Shown piece by piece: positions 1 to 11,473 of a DNA stretch of 64,000 nucleotides. Every line of letters begins with the position of its first letter. Positions within the stretch are counted from its first letter, which is position 1. The notes under the pieces are model-generated. The model saw only the letters and a list, made by a program, of their open reading frames with translations. It searched no databases and was not told the DNA's origin. A program made the translations under genes and the position numbers. Source of the stretch: Rhizophagus clarus (taxonomy: Eukaryota; Glomeromycota; Glomeromycetes; Glomerales; Glomeraceae); the NCBI GenBank assembly GCA_015698045.1, contig BLAL01000030.1:1550001-1614000 (forward strand), given 5' to 3'.

Positions 1-318
1 GGTTTGTCCCAAAACCTTATGCGGAACTGCCTATAATATCTTTCTCCTTCCCGGGACCACCTTCCATTTCGCACACCATTCCTCCATTCACAGAAATTCT
101 AAAAATGTTAATACTATTAATTTTTTATTTTTTTTTATTTTTTTTTTATGATTTATTATTATTTTACTAACATTAAAATTCCTGACCAAGTTTCTTCACT
201 TTCTTTCTACCTGTTGGCCAGTGAACCTCACGTGGAACCGTCTCCGAATTCTTCGAACTAGGCTCTCCCAGAATTCGGAGCGGTCCCTCCCGGGTATGTC
301 ATGGTAGTAGTTGTTCCT
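1..318 (-). pseudogene. Myb/SANT-like transposon accessory gene, fragment
   Basis: Two coding blocks (211..about 318, then 1..98) are joined by a GT..AG intron (99..210) in matching phase. The first block reads GRDRSEFWESLVRRI then RFTGQQ; the second contains GRWSREGERYYRQFRIRFW. Both match, in the same order, exons of the accessory gene at 25096..25797 (GRDRSRFWRSIARR and GRRWSRIGARYYRTFRSRFW). A stop lies just upstream of the first block and the left edge of the window cuts the 3' end, so no complete gene can be claimed. It is probably the remnant of a related hAT element lying mostly to the left. The similarity is seen directly; its mobile origin is inferred from the copy inside the hAT. 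Confidence 0.6.
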
Positions 319-1297
319 TCTCCTTTACATTATTTATTTAATTTTTAGATCAGGAAACGTAAGAGAAAAAAAAACTAGAATATGATCAAAGTTATTTATT
401 AGTTTTCATTTAATTTTTTACCTCCTATATCTTATTAAATATTCAGTTATTGCATCAGTCCAATTTGCGGGCATTTTAAGAAAAAGAATATATAATAATA
501 AAAAATAATGGCAACAAATTTTAAGAAAAAGAATATATAATAGAAATAACGACAACAAATTTATTGTAAGAAAAAAAAAAAAGATGAAACCTCTTTTCAA
601 AAACAATTTTTTATCACCTTATATTATTATATTAATTACCCTTCAAGAACATTTACGTAAATTATTCTAATTTCTCAAATATGTCATGATTGTTATGATC
701 TGTCTTCTTTATATTAATTATAATACAGATACGGATCTACAATACAATCAATCACAATGAACAAGTTAAACTCGACCTAAACTCAATTGTTATGATCGTG
801 ATTCCAAAATATCAAGATAAAGGTCTTCTTTTTAATTATATATCAAATCTAAAAAAGGTAAAATCTAATAATACAGATATGTAAATAAATAGTGTTTTTT
901 ATTTTGGTTTATAATAAGCTTTTGCCAATTATAGACTACAAATAAAACAATTACGGATCTACAATACATTACACAAAGATCTTGAGCGAACAAGTTAAAC
1001 TCGAGTTGAACTTGAGTTCAACTCAAGTTCAAAGCGAACAATTTAAATTCAAAATAAAATATCCAAGATTAACAAAAAAGTTGGTAACGTTATAATGAAA
1101 TCGGTAGTAAAACTTAATTTAATCATCTTTAATTAGGTATAAAAATTCTGATAAATTTAATAAAATCAGTGATTTTTTAATAATTTTATCAACTCAAGTT
1201 GAGCACGAATAGTGCATAATCAAGTTTGTGCTTCTTCGCTAATATTGACTTGTGCATTCGATAGGTGACCGATTTTGTGGCTAATGTGGCTGAATAT

Positions 1298-1716
1298 AAT
1301 ATTACCCAAATAACCAATAAAAATTGATAATTTTGTTGATCATGTAATTGCACGATCATGATTTAATTATTTATTTATCATATTTTTTTTTTTTTTTTTT
1401 TCAAAAACTTTTTCTCTCTCTCTCAAATTTTTACTTTATTGTTTTGTCTAAAAAATAAAGATAAAGGTATATTTTTTGTTGAAATTTCTTTTCCCATTAT
1501 TATGTTATTTATAATATTACCCAAATAACCAATAAAAATTGATAATTTTGTTGATCATGTGATTGCATGATCACGATTTAATTATTTATTTATCGTTTTT
1601 TTTTTTTCAAACCTTTTTTCTCTCTCTCTCAAATTTTTACTTTATTGTTTTTGTCTAAAAAATAAAGATAAAGGTATATTTTTTGTTGAAATTTCTTTTC
1701 CCATTATTATGTTATT
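1298..1716. repeat. 215-bp tandem duplication
   Basis: The block beginning ATTACCCAAATAACC at 1301 recurs at 1516 with the same order of motifs: a GATCATG palindrome, a poly-T run, a CTCTCTCTC run and GATAAAGGTATATTTTTTG. The copies differ mainly in poly-T length. The same sequence family continues across the CACTA insertion point (to 1835, then from 13309), so this is the host repeat into which the CACTA element jumped. Confidence 0.8.
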
Positions 1717-1835
1717 CTTAACACTCTTATTAATATATTTTTCCAATGTATTTCTTTTCACTAACGTCCTAAACAATGTTCTACTATCGAGTTTTTTACT
1801 TTATTGGTTTTTCTAAAAAATAAATACAAAGGTAC

Positions 1836-2215
1836 CACTGGTCAAAATCGATGCTAGCGGATACATATCGGGTACCCGATATGTGTAATATATTTGTAGG
1901 ATATGTGTATGATATTCGATAATAATACACATATCGGGTACCCGATATGTGTATTGTTTATGCGGAAATTTGGTGATACATATTACAGTTATCGCACAAG
2001 TATTCACACATATCGGGTAGTTATAATATCGGGCACATATCATTTATTTACTGTATACCCGATATATTGTAATAAATATCGTATAAATATCGTATACCAA
2101 TCATACATTTATCAGATAGCACCGATAATTATTTTATAGCTGTCCGATATGGACATATTTTGGTACCCGATATGAACACGATAAAGTTCAAGTACATATA
2201 CCGGGCAGTATAATA
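1836..2215. repeat. CACTA left subterminal repeat region
   Basis: The word ATATCGGGTA and its complement TACCCGATAT occur many times in both orientations, often fused as the palindrome ATATCGGGTACCCGATAT. Subterminal repeats of this kind bind the element-encoded DNA-binding protein in known CACTA elements; that function here is inference. Confidence 0.8.
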
Positions 2216-2429
2216 TTTTTAATAATTCAGGCAAAAATTATAGAATTTATATTATAATTTGTAATTTATATATATTTTTTCAGATTAATTTATAATTTTA
2301 ACTCAAAATTTATTTTTAATTAAAAACAAAAAATATGAATTACAATCTATGTAAAATCAATACTACATTTATGTAAAATCAAATCTAAATTCAATAAATT
2401 GCGAATAAATCTATATTATATAAATCAAT

Positions 2430-3260
2430 TATACTGTAAGTGGCATACTAACGAAATTAGATTTCACTTGTTCGCTTACTTATTTTCATTATATTCAAAT
2501 TTGATCATTAAACGAAAGTAACATTATTAGTAACAGGTTGTTAGAAAAGGAACAATAATAAAAAAAGAATATTAGTAGAAGAAAAAGAAATAGTTAGTAG
2601 TAAAAAATGTTAGTAGGAAAGAAATAAAATAAATAAAAATTAGTAGAAGAAAATAATTAGTAGAAATTATAGAAGAAAGAAACAGTAGAAGAAAGAAAAT
2701 AGAAAAATAATGTACAAGTACCCTACAACTTCATCCCTAGGTAGTCAAAAATCTCAGGTAGTTCCAGACCACAGCAAACATGAAAGATAACTATATATAT
2801 ACAATAGCAATGAAGAAAAATATTAGATAGTGGAAACGTTAGTAAAATTTAAGAAAAGTAAATGATAGAAAATTCAGATATGTTAATAAGAGAAGTATTA
2901 GTAAAAGGAAGAAAGAAACGTTAGCAAGAGGACGTTAATAGAAAATATTTATAATCATATGAAAAGAGAAGTGTAGCGTTAATAAAAAATATACCTTATG
3001 TGTTCTTTTCCTGAATATAATAAAGAAAAAAATGTAAAAAAACGTCGTTAAAGAGAAGTGTAACATTAATAAAAAAATATACCTTGTGTGTTTTTACGTG
3101 TTAATTTGATAATATTGTAAAAAAAAGAAAGCGGTTACAGACTTACAGTAAGCGAAAAAATTAAAGAGAAAAAAGAAAAAAAAAATAAAATGACAATATA
3201 AACAAATAATTAAATCATGTGATCATTAAATAATAAGTTGATTATAATTGGTCAACATTT
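2430..3260. repeat. Nested inverted copy of the repeat that flanks the CACTA
   Basis: Read on the minus strand this stretch follows 1310..1835 and 13311..13690: the GATCACATGATTTAATTATTT block, a polypyrimidine run, repeated GTATATTTTTTATTAA, then TACTAAC-type words and AAGTAAGCGAACAAGTG. It looks like a second insertion of the same repeat family, inside the CACTA and in reverse orientation. No coding capacity is seen. Confidence 0.6.
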
Positions 3261-4010
3261 GAACAGTTACACAAATTTTAAACAATATATTTTATCATAT
3301 AGTACAGTATAATAACGAATGAAAGAATATAAAATATAGCAATAAAATTAATAAAAATTTTGCATTTTATGCATTTTACATATAATTCTGAAAAGGGTGT
3401 ACCGGTTATCTATATATTTTATTTATCATTTTTTGCTATGATAATATTATCATCGTTAATATCACGAATCTTACTTTCACCTTTTAGCGTACAATCTGCA
3501 ATAAAGAAGCAGAACTATTCTGGTCCGTAACCGTATCATGCGCAAAAATTTATTTTCTTGATCTTGTACGACTTAAAAATGAATTTCTTAAAATATTAAT
3601 ACTAATCTTTTTTTTTAGCAGCAAGTCATAGTGATCGTGGTGATCGTAGTGGTCGTGGTAGTCATAGAGGTCGTGGAGGTCGTGGTCGTAAAGGCGATGA
3701 TGATATCGACGATGGGTAAAATTTTATTAATCAAATTTAAATTATCACTTAAAATATTATTATTTTAATTTTTTTTTTATAAGTACGACATTATCCTTTC
3801 TGACAGAGATGATGGCAACGACAATGAGCTTATAGATGACTTTGTGAAGCAGATAACATGTACATACACCTTTTTCAAAATTATATGTAAAATGCAAAAA
3901 TGCAAAATTTTTATCAATTTGTATTGCTATTTTTTATTTTACAGATTATAAATATATCTTTTAATAAAATTCAAATTTTTCAGTTTATACTATACGATAA
4001 AAATTTATTA
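3255..4010. repeat. Inverted repeat pair around an RGG exon pair
   Basis: The arm at about 3325..3405 (GCAATAAAATTAATAAAAAT, TTTTGCATTTTATGCATT, ACATATAATTCTGAAAA) recurs inverted at about 3870..3945. Weaker similarity may continue outward on both sides. The pair encloses the RGG coding blocks at 3619..3951, which suggests that a palindromic element took up a gene piece or arose around one. Confidence 0.55.
3619..3951 (+). pseudogene. RGG-box exon pair with acidic tail, incomplete
   Basis: An acceptor (TTTTTTTTAGCAG) precedes an exon of SHSDRGDRSGRG-type repeats ending in an Asp run. A GT..AG intron (3716..3806) follows, then an exon starting DDGNDNELIDDFVKQ and ending at TAA 3949..3951. Phases match across the intron. 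Arg-Gly repeats of this type usually bind RNA or DNA. No upstream exon with a start codon was identified, so this is probably a fragment carried in the CACTA. The segment at 37.1 kb has a similar Gly/Arg-rich composition but no clear sequence match. Confidence 0.4.
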
Positions 4011-4140
4011 GCGAAACGAGTGAAATAAAAAAATTGAAAATTTGCCGTATTAGGTACTTTTGAAAGTTAAAACAATGCCGATGGAAACCTAAAAGTGCTA
4101 AAAGTGAGGTATATATATATATATATTAGTTATAGGAATA

Positions 4141-5620
4141 ACTAAAGTAAGTAATTAATAGTTAGTGTTGGCGAATAGAGTATTTGCTGACGAAGAATTT
4201 GCTGATGAAGGATAAAAGGCGACAAAGTATTGACTGATGATGAAATAATAAGATAGTGTATAGACAAGTAACGATACTCAGTCCCATACATATCTTAGGA
4301 GGCTAGCCTATCGTGAATAACTCACTACAGAAGAATATGTATTTTATTTGCGCATATACCTATAACACAAGGTATATAGATGGACCTGCCAGTGAAGGCA
4401 CGTATGTTCAGGAAAGGTGAAGGAAGGGAATAAGATATAAATGATATTAATTACTTACCCTATTTTAGAGTAAAACAACGTGAGATATGAAAACGTTACG
4501 AAAAGAAGGACAGTAGAAGGACAGTAGAAGAAGATAGTAGAGAAAACCTAAAAAGAAGAAAGGGAAAGAATAGGGTTGGCAAGCGTTAGCAGAAGAATGG
4601 AAATACCGAGTATTTCAAATATGAAACAGTGAAATAACATAAAAGCGGCTGGGATCGCCCGACTGCTAACGCGCGATATGTATATTGCTTACAATCTGTC
4701 GAGGTGTAACAGCCTACCCCTTACATTAAAACCATTCAGCGCGAAGCATTGAATAGCGCACTTGCCTTATAGAGCCCTAATGATATCAACACAAAGAAAT
4801 TAAAATTATAAAATCTGGCAAAATTTGAAAGAAGTTTGCGGAGGTTGATGACGAGGATCATAAGAAATGGAACGTTTTAAAGAAAGAAAGGCTCGCTTTA
4901 GATTAACCAGTTCACGACATTCTCTTTTATTGGGACGAAGACAGTTGAGTGATACGTTTAACACGACCTATAATAACAAAGAAAGGAAAATAAAAGGGTC
5001 ATCCAGGAGTACTAGATGAGCAAGTATAAACGTCACAATATTCAACAACCGTGTACAAGTGTTTCGCAGGATCCTTTCAGGACTGGATGATAATAACCAT
5101 CCTGAGCGTAAGACATTTATCTTTACAACGCGTCCGCAGTCACCCTTTAGAAATCAACTCAAGCAGCTATGACCAAATATGAACCACACTCACCTTTAGC
5201 AATATCCAAATAAACGTTGGCTTCTTTAACTTTTGTCTGAAACGGAGGGTAGATTTACGGCGAGAAGTAAAGGAACGTCTACAAGCCATGATTATTGAAG
5301 TCTGTAAAAAATATATAAATAAATAAAGGACGTAAAAGTTAGGAGGTGACATCTGGTTCGCATTCCATGTGACCCCAAGCCAACTATTCCTTGAACCCCA
5401 CAGACTCCTAACTATCTTGTAAGCAGTATCATTAAAACTATGAAGCAATACTGGTATATCGTGTATATTAGATTATTGGAATATTTAAGACAGTTTATCT
5501 TTAGTTAGACCGTAATCTTTATAATACGTGCAGTGACCAGCGTAAACTCAGGGAGCGCGTGCTTACCTTTAACAAAGATATACAAGAAGGATATGAAAGC
5601 AATAGAGAGCGGAAAAAGAG
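4141..5620. other. GC-richer decayed segment inside the CACTA
   Basis: Base composition is less AT-rich than the surroundings. Parts read as broken coding sequence on the plus strand, for example FAEVDDEDHKKWNVLKKERL near 4835, followed by several in-frame stops. The words TGTTGGCGAATAG (4166) and TGTAACAGCC (about 4704) resemble LTR starts, but no repeated partner, primer site or 5-bp duplication was found. I could not assign it to a family. Confidence 0.35.
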
Positions 5621-6106
5621 TAAGAGAGTTATGGAAAAAATAGAAATAATATTTGAAGAAAAATATTTGTTAAAAGAGAGAAAAGAAGTTATTTTATATT
5701 TTTAAGATAAAACGCGACAAAAATTCGGGATATTTCATGATAATCTTAAGGAAAATAACTTAATTGGTGATCAACAATGTGTTTGAAAACTAAATTGATA
5801 TTAGTATAACATGACTAGTATAGTACATGACGGTTCCAAACTGGAATAAATATATCAAGTTGACTGTAATGTTGAATTTCAAACTGTAATTTAAATGATT
5901 TATAAAAAATTTCTTTTGAAGAACATTATCGATTTCTGTAAATTTCTTTTTCCATTCAAAAAGCCATCGAAAAGTTTATTTATATGAATTATAAAATATC
6001 ATATCAAATGAAAATATCAAATCATTTAAAAACTTACTTATATAATAAAGCAATAAATAGTTTATTTATATTCATATTATATATATATTTTTTTATAATT
6101 GATTAA

Positions 6107-6250
6107 TTATAATACTAGCTCAAAAATATTTGCCCTGGCCAATTTTAAAATATATTTGTTAGCACAAATACGTCCAGCTTCTAATGCCTCGCTAGAAAGC
6201 TGTTGATGTTCATCAGAAAGCAAATGGATACAAAGAGGAAATTCATCTAC
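6107..6250 (-). pseudogene. RPL10: Captured fragment of ribosomal protein uL16 (RPL10)
   Basis: The frame reads VDEFPLC, then [19 protein letters not shown] and CANKYILK, which follows the conserved middle of eukaryotic ribosomal protein L10/uL16 (large-subunit protein near the peptidyl-transferase centre) for about 36 residues (6250..6143). Upstream the frame turns into poly-Phe from a T run, and downstream it turns into an unrelated tail ending at 6107, so only this internal piece is present. It lies inside the CACTA, just downstream of the trihelix gene on the same strand. CACTA elements are known to pick up host gene pieces; that this one did so is inference. The fragment cannot encode a working ribosomal protein. 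Confidence 0.75.
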
Positions 6251-6274
6251 ATTTGAAAAAAAAAAATTTGTAAT

Positions 6275-6369
6275 AAAATTTTGAATAATTGAATTTATAT
6301 ACACACATTGTTGTTATCAATTAAAATTTTGAATAATTGAATTTATATACACACATTGTTGTTATCAAT
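6275..6369. repeat. 48-bp tandem duplication
   Basis: The block from AAAATTTTGAATAATTG to TTGTTGTTATCAAT occurs at 6275 and again at 6323. It sits between the RPL10 piece and the end of the trihelix gene, and may mark the joint where the captured piece was added. Confidence 0.8.
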
Positions 6370-7030
6370 CTATGTTGATAATGTTGGGTGGTGAAGAAGG
6401 AGGTGGTAGTGAAGAAGGAGGTGGTGGTGAAGAAGGAGGTGGTGGTGGTGGTGGCGAAGTTAGATTGATAATATTAGGTGGTGAATAAGGAGGAGGTGGT
6501 GGTGGAGGCGATGAGAGAGGAGAATAATTTAAGGGAGTTGTCACCTGGGACGTCGCTCTCGACCTTTCGTTAATATCGTGAATTATATCATAATTCGTTC
6601 CTAATAATAAAGAACAATTAATTAATAAAATTTAAATATAAAAATATTTAATATTTATATTTGTGATATTTACTTGGTTTTTCCCAGAAATGTTCTTTAA
6701 ATTCTTCGAAAAACATTTCTCCTAACATCGTTTTCTTACCCTTGGGATCGCCATCTACATATTTTTTCATTTTCTGATAAAATCATGTCATGTTTAGTAT
6801 TTATATTAGTGATACGAAATATTTTATTTATATACCTTATAAGCACGCACTAATCCGTAGAATTTTTCTTTACACTTTTTTCCTGAATAATCTGTTCCAA
6901 ATTTAATATTTATTTCACTCGCAAGAGTTTTCCAGTAATTGTATCTCATGTTATTATTTAATTGATGATAATTTTCATTTTCACTTTTTCTTTTTTCAAT
7001 TAAGTAATTTAACTGATCTTTGGACCACAT
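6365..7030 (-). CDS. Myb/SANT-like (trihelix) protein with Pro-rich tail
   Basis: Three exons (7030..6836, 6773..6674, 6600..6365) with GT..AG introns keep one frame and give 176 residues. The N-terminus starts MWSKDQLNYLIEKRK and continues with WKTLASEINIKFG and GKKCKEKFYGLVRAYK, the spaced Trp/hydrophobic pattern of a trihelix Myb/SANT-like DNA-binding fold (about residues 1-66). A charged linker (GEMFFEEFKEHFWEK) leads to a C-terminus rich in SPPPP repeats. Such proteins accompany transposases in several DNA transposon families, where they bind element ends. The gene sits in the CACTA, downstream of and in line with the transposase. Start chosen at the first ATG before the Trp. It appears intact. 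Confidence 0.7.
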
Positions 7031-7032
7031 TG

Positions 7033-7163
7033 TAGAAAAGATAAAAAACTCGTAAAAAAACAATTGTTAGGTTGATAAAATTTGTTATCCTTTTAGAATA
7101 GAAAAGATAAAAAATCTCGTAAAAAACAATTGTTAGGTTGATAAAATTTGTTATCCTTTTATA
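7033..7163. repeat. 66-bp tandem duplication upstream of the trihelix gene
   Basis: TAGAAAAGATAAAAAA followed by CAATTGTTAGGTTGATAAAA occurs at 7033 and 7099. It covers the likely 5' leader and promoter of the gene at 6365..7030. Confidence 0.8.
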
Positions 7164-7226
7164 AGAATTTGATCGAATTTATTACTGGTCTATATCATTT
7201 CTTCGTTGTATTCATTAATTTGTCCT

Positions 7227-7465
7227 ATTCTTTTGCGATTTAATCATATGAATCATTAAAGTCTAATAAATTACTACGCCTACAACCTTACTATATTCGT
7301 TATAATAAACAAAAGGATGGAATGATATAATACTTTGGAGACATTATTCGTTTTGCGATTTAATCATATGAATCATTAGTCTTAAAATAAATTACTACGC
7401 CTACAACCTTACTTTATTCGTTATAATAAACAAAAGGATGGAATGACATAATACTTTGGAGACAA
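7227..7465. repeat. 120-bp tandem duplication
   Basis: TTTTGCGATTTAATCATATG begins at 7231 and again at 7351. Each copy ends in ACATAATACTTTGGAGACA-like sequence. Confidence 0.8.
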
Positions 7466-7714
7466 TGTTACATCAAAAATTCCCTATTAATTGTAATACG
7501 ATTTAATATAATGAAATAACTAGACATGTCACGGGCTTGTCGCGGTTGTATCGCGGTAAACTATTAATAAAAAAATGAGTTATATCGTGGGTGTGTCGCG
7601 GGTGGGTCAGTTGAAGGCTTATATTCGAAGATTTTAATGTGAAAACTTATTACAAATAATACAATATTACAATATCAATTATTCTGAGTTACGACAACTT
7701 TAAATAAATAAAAT

Positions 7715-7850
7715 TTATTCGTTTTCATATACATTGATGAATTCGTTCAACAAGTCCTCTACATCTTAGTCGAAATTTCCTCTCTCTCCCTCACTTTCAT
7801 CATTATTAATATTATTTTTCGTAATCGTCATTTTCAGAATCGTCATCCAT
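7715..7850 (-). pseudogene. Tail of a hAT transposase, relic
   Basis: The minus-strand frame reads an acidic run and then GNFD, a TAG stop, DVEDLLNEFINVYENE and TAA. The intact hAT transposase at 26476..28767 ends GNFDYNVEDLLNEFIDVDD. Only the extreme C-terminus is present, so an old hAT copy was probably inserted here and mostly lost. Confidence 0.6.
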
Positions 7851-8016
7851 TATATAAAAAGGTTTCAGTTTTCGCCATTAGATTTCGTCACAATTTTCCT
7901 ATCAAATGATCAAATTGTACTATGTTTCACCACATTTTATCGTCCTAATCACATTTTATTAAAAACAAGTTTGAAATTTTTTACACCGTTACGTAATTTG
8001 CATGGCTGCATTTTAT

Positions 8017-11000
8017 TTATAAATTAAATTTTCTATTTAAAGGTATTATTGATAGGTAATTTTGTTTTCCAATTGTAACATATTTAAATTTTGTAGCTCT
8101 ACATAATATTCTATGAACCGGTAGCAATGAATCACAGCCTTCCTCATAGTATTCAGTTCTCCACAATTCCGTATTTGATATGTCTGGTCTCATAAAGTTA
8201 TGTTTAAATCGAATATCAGAGGAAGGTGCACATTTATACCATTTCATGTATGCTAGAAGATGTGTTTTGGGTCCTTCAGGAAATCTAAGCGTATGCTCAA
8301 AGTAATATTGTACTTCACCCGGATATGCATCAATTGATTCATCATTAGCTGCTTTCCATTTTGCAAATATGGTCGCATTTCTTTCTTGTAGACTTGATAT
8401 CATAGACCCAAATATTTCAGCGCCAATTTGCAATCTTGCGTGCTGATTAACTACCAGGTCCATAAATCCTAATATTTCTCCTTGTTCTTTTTCATATAAT
8501 ATAGAATACCATTCACATAGAAAATTGCGCAATTCTAAAGGCATAATAACTTTGAAATATGAAGGCTTAAGCATTTGACCTGGTAATGTCTCAGTACCAT
8601 ATATCTTGAAAAACGTAGATATATTGTGTCTCATAGATAGAAAATGCTGCAATTCTTCCCTTTCTTCTGTGAGGGCCAAACTACCTACAGTCTTTCTTGC
8701 CATAAGAAGGCAAAGAGATTTATCAAGAAGACCAGATGTCCATTTGCACGTTAAGTGATAATCTACAAGAGTATTCTTGAGGACGATTTTCATAAGTTCA
8801 GGCTCTATTTGTCGATTACTGTTAGGATACGATCCTAAATAATAAGAAATATACATTTATTAAAAAATTTAAGAGATATCGATGTAAAGTCAGGACTTTA
8901 CCTATATATCCATTAAGTTTCTCAAATGGAAAAAGCCAATAACTATATATAGGACCATAATCACGACAACAATCAGGAATGTGAAGCGCCAAATGTATGT
9001 TACTTGTTATGAATTCTGGCCCATATGTGTTTTCTATGAGGTGAGCCATGTCTTTTAACCTTTCTTGTGCTTCTTTTAAATCATCTTCGGTAATGAATCT
9101 TGCTGCCAAAAGATTACATGCCCGAACAAAATGGCCTAAAATCTTTCTATCGCTATTGTCTAGCATATCCCATAGAATATTAGTCGAATAGATCATGATG
9201 AAAGTTTTCTATTGATCAGCAGTCAAATTAGAAAAGCCATCGTTTCCAATAGCAATTTTTGGAGGAATGCGACCGATGTCAGAAGGTAATTCAACGTGAT
9301 CCATTCTTTGTTGTGCTACCCGAAGTTGTTCCATACTTAATTTTCCCTGATTCACAAAAATTGATTTGATTATCCATTTTGCTACACCAAGGAAAAGGCA
9401 ATGCATTGGATCCACTACAGCAAAACGTATAGGATCCATATACGGAAGATGAAGCAATTCAGACCAGCGCACACCATGCTTTTTGAAATGATTATCTCTA
9501 GAATTCTTCGAATTACATTGCAACCATTCATGAGCATATTTCTTATGTGATTCTGCGGTACTTATCTCATAGTTGTGATCCCCTCCATAGTGAGTTTTAT
9601 TATATTCTCCACTATAAATACTACGTTTCTCACATCTATGGCATTTCATTACTGCAGATCTATGACCAAACAACTTTCGTGTAGCTGGTATATCAGATGA
9701 TCCAACAATCAATGCAACCTTTATATTTAAACCACCAGGACACTGGTATGTCTTTGGTACTTTCCAACCCTTCCAAAGTTTTAAAAATTCGTCTACAATA
9801 GGGGCCAAATAATGATTGATACGTTCTAATCCCACCTCTTTTGGTCCTGGTAAAAAACCCAAATATATAATGTTTTCAGGCTTATTTCTTTCCGATCTTG
9901 GAAGGTTGCATATAGATGCATATATTGCACCAGTACTGTGTTGTGTGTAGGTAAATGGCTGGAACCAGTCAAGATTAAAGAGAAGACCTAGATGGCTTGT
10001 GGCAGTTTCTGGCGTAAAAAAGGTACTGCCATCAAATGGAAATGTTTTCCATACTTTTCCATCATAAATATCTGAATAGATATCTCCTTTTCTTTGAAAT
10101 CCTAATGGTTTCAACATATTTTCAAAACCAGGTCGTTGATATAACATACTCAATTGCTGACAAATGCTTGGTTTAGGATAAAGACTACGTGGCACAGCAA
10201 TTGTTTCTCCTTTACGTTTTTTAAGAACAGTAAGCGGATTGTTGCATTGGTTACGACGACTTGGTATTGGATTATCTGGAAATTCTTCATGTAGGCAATT
10301 CTTAATGGTGACTTTTCCTTCTTTCTTATATGTGACAATATCTTCAACATTATGCATTTTATGACAATTATTGCATACAGCTAACTGCATTTTTGGTTGC
10401 AAAATATTCAAATATCCTTTTGCCTTAAATAAGGAGTTAGGAAATTTTTTGAATTGTGAATTATTTAAACGAGTAAGTACAATATGTAAGAATTTTATTA
10501 ACGCTTCAATTGCCGTGTCAGTAAGGCGAAATCTTTGTTGGAATTTAAATAGCCATAGAATTATTTCAGTTTTCAACGAATCATTTAAGTTTTCCATCAC
10601 AAACACTTCATCGCTATCAAATTTGGGAGATGTGAAAATATTTTCACCTTCATTTTCTTCTTTCTGATCTGTATTATCATCCGTCTCTTCTTAATTTTCA
10701 TAATTATCATCATCATTTTTATCAAGTTTAGATGCAGGAACACGAAAGTTTGATGAAAATGTGTTTATATTTTCTTCTTCATTTAATTGAAAAGAATCAG
10801 GGAATGAATCAGGAAAAGAATCAGGCGGTATACCTTCTTCATTATCTGAATTATTTAATTGGAAAGAATCAGGGTCATCTATTTTCCGCTTTTTTGAATT
10901 TGTTCTGGTGAGATTTTGTTCACTTGTCATAATGGCATTTTCTTGATCTTTTCTATTATGGTTTAACTTCCATAGGCGTTTGTCTTTTGCATGTTTTTTT

Positions 11001-11155
11001 AGAGTACGAGGGTCAACTTCTTCACCATTACAAAGAATACAATTACATGCATACAAATACTTCTTTTTGGGCTTTAATAAATCAGCAACAGAGGTTTCAT
11101 TTTTACAATTTTTATTATGTTTTATTAAATCGGCTACTGAAGTTTTATTACTCAT
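8017..11155 (-). pseudogene. CACTA Tnp2-type transposase, two stops
   Basis: Two exons (11155..8902 and 8834..8017) joined by a 67-bp GT..AG intron keep one frame of 1,023 residues, broken only by TAA at 10693..10691 and TAG at 9211..9209. The N-terminus holds a Cys/His cluster (CNCILCNGEEVDPRTLKKHA, near residue 40) and an acidic linker. The core has DPMHCLFLGVAKWIIKS near residue 580, the signature of Tnp2-like DDE transposases. After it come FVRACNLLAARFITEDD and a segment ending FEKLNGYIG, also typical of the family. The TAG falls in LTADQ-stop-KTFIMIYS, where relatives have Trp. Both stops are one transition from a sense codon. The enzyme would cut and rejoin the CACTA ends; this copy would need readthrough or a helper copy. 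Confidence 0.85.
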
Positions 11156-11473
11156 TTTGCTAAAATATATTTACTAAAATATATGAAAAAGTTTAGAATA
11201 TTTAGACAGCTATTCAAATGAAGTATAATTCTTTCAGGATCAGATTCGCGTTAAATTCTTTTAAATCGGATTGCTTAATCAGGATCAGGTTCACGTTTGA
11301 TCAGATTCGCGTGAGGAAACCTTCGGAATCAGATTCGCGTAAGGGAATCCTCGGAATTTTCCAGGATCAGGTTCGCGTAGTTGCACCTGAAATCTATATA
11401 AATATGCAACCTTTTCGCGTTCTGAAAACTCTTCTTCTCATTCAAAGTTTTGCACTCAACTGAAATATAAGTA
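11156..11473. promoter_or_regulatory. Divergent promoter with GATCAGRTTCGCGT repeats
   Basis: About five copies of the word GATCAGRTTCGCGT (or ATCAGATTCGCGT) lie at about 11238, 11283, 11300, 11329 and 11374, between the divergent transposase and the plus-strand gene. A TATA-like TATATAAATATGC follows at about 11396, about 75 bp before the plus-strand ATG. The repeats probably bind a regulator, perhaps one of the element's own proteins; that is inference. Confidence 0.6.

Noticed and set aside
3619..3951. Complete RGG-protein gene
   Set aside because: No start exon was found and the piece sits inside an inverted repeat; kept as a fragment.
4164..5574. LTR candidates beginning TGTTGG or TGTAACA
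   Set aside because: No second copy, no primer-binding site, no 5-bp duplication and no gag-pol nearby.
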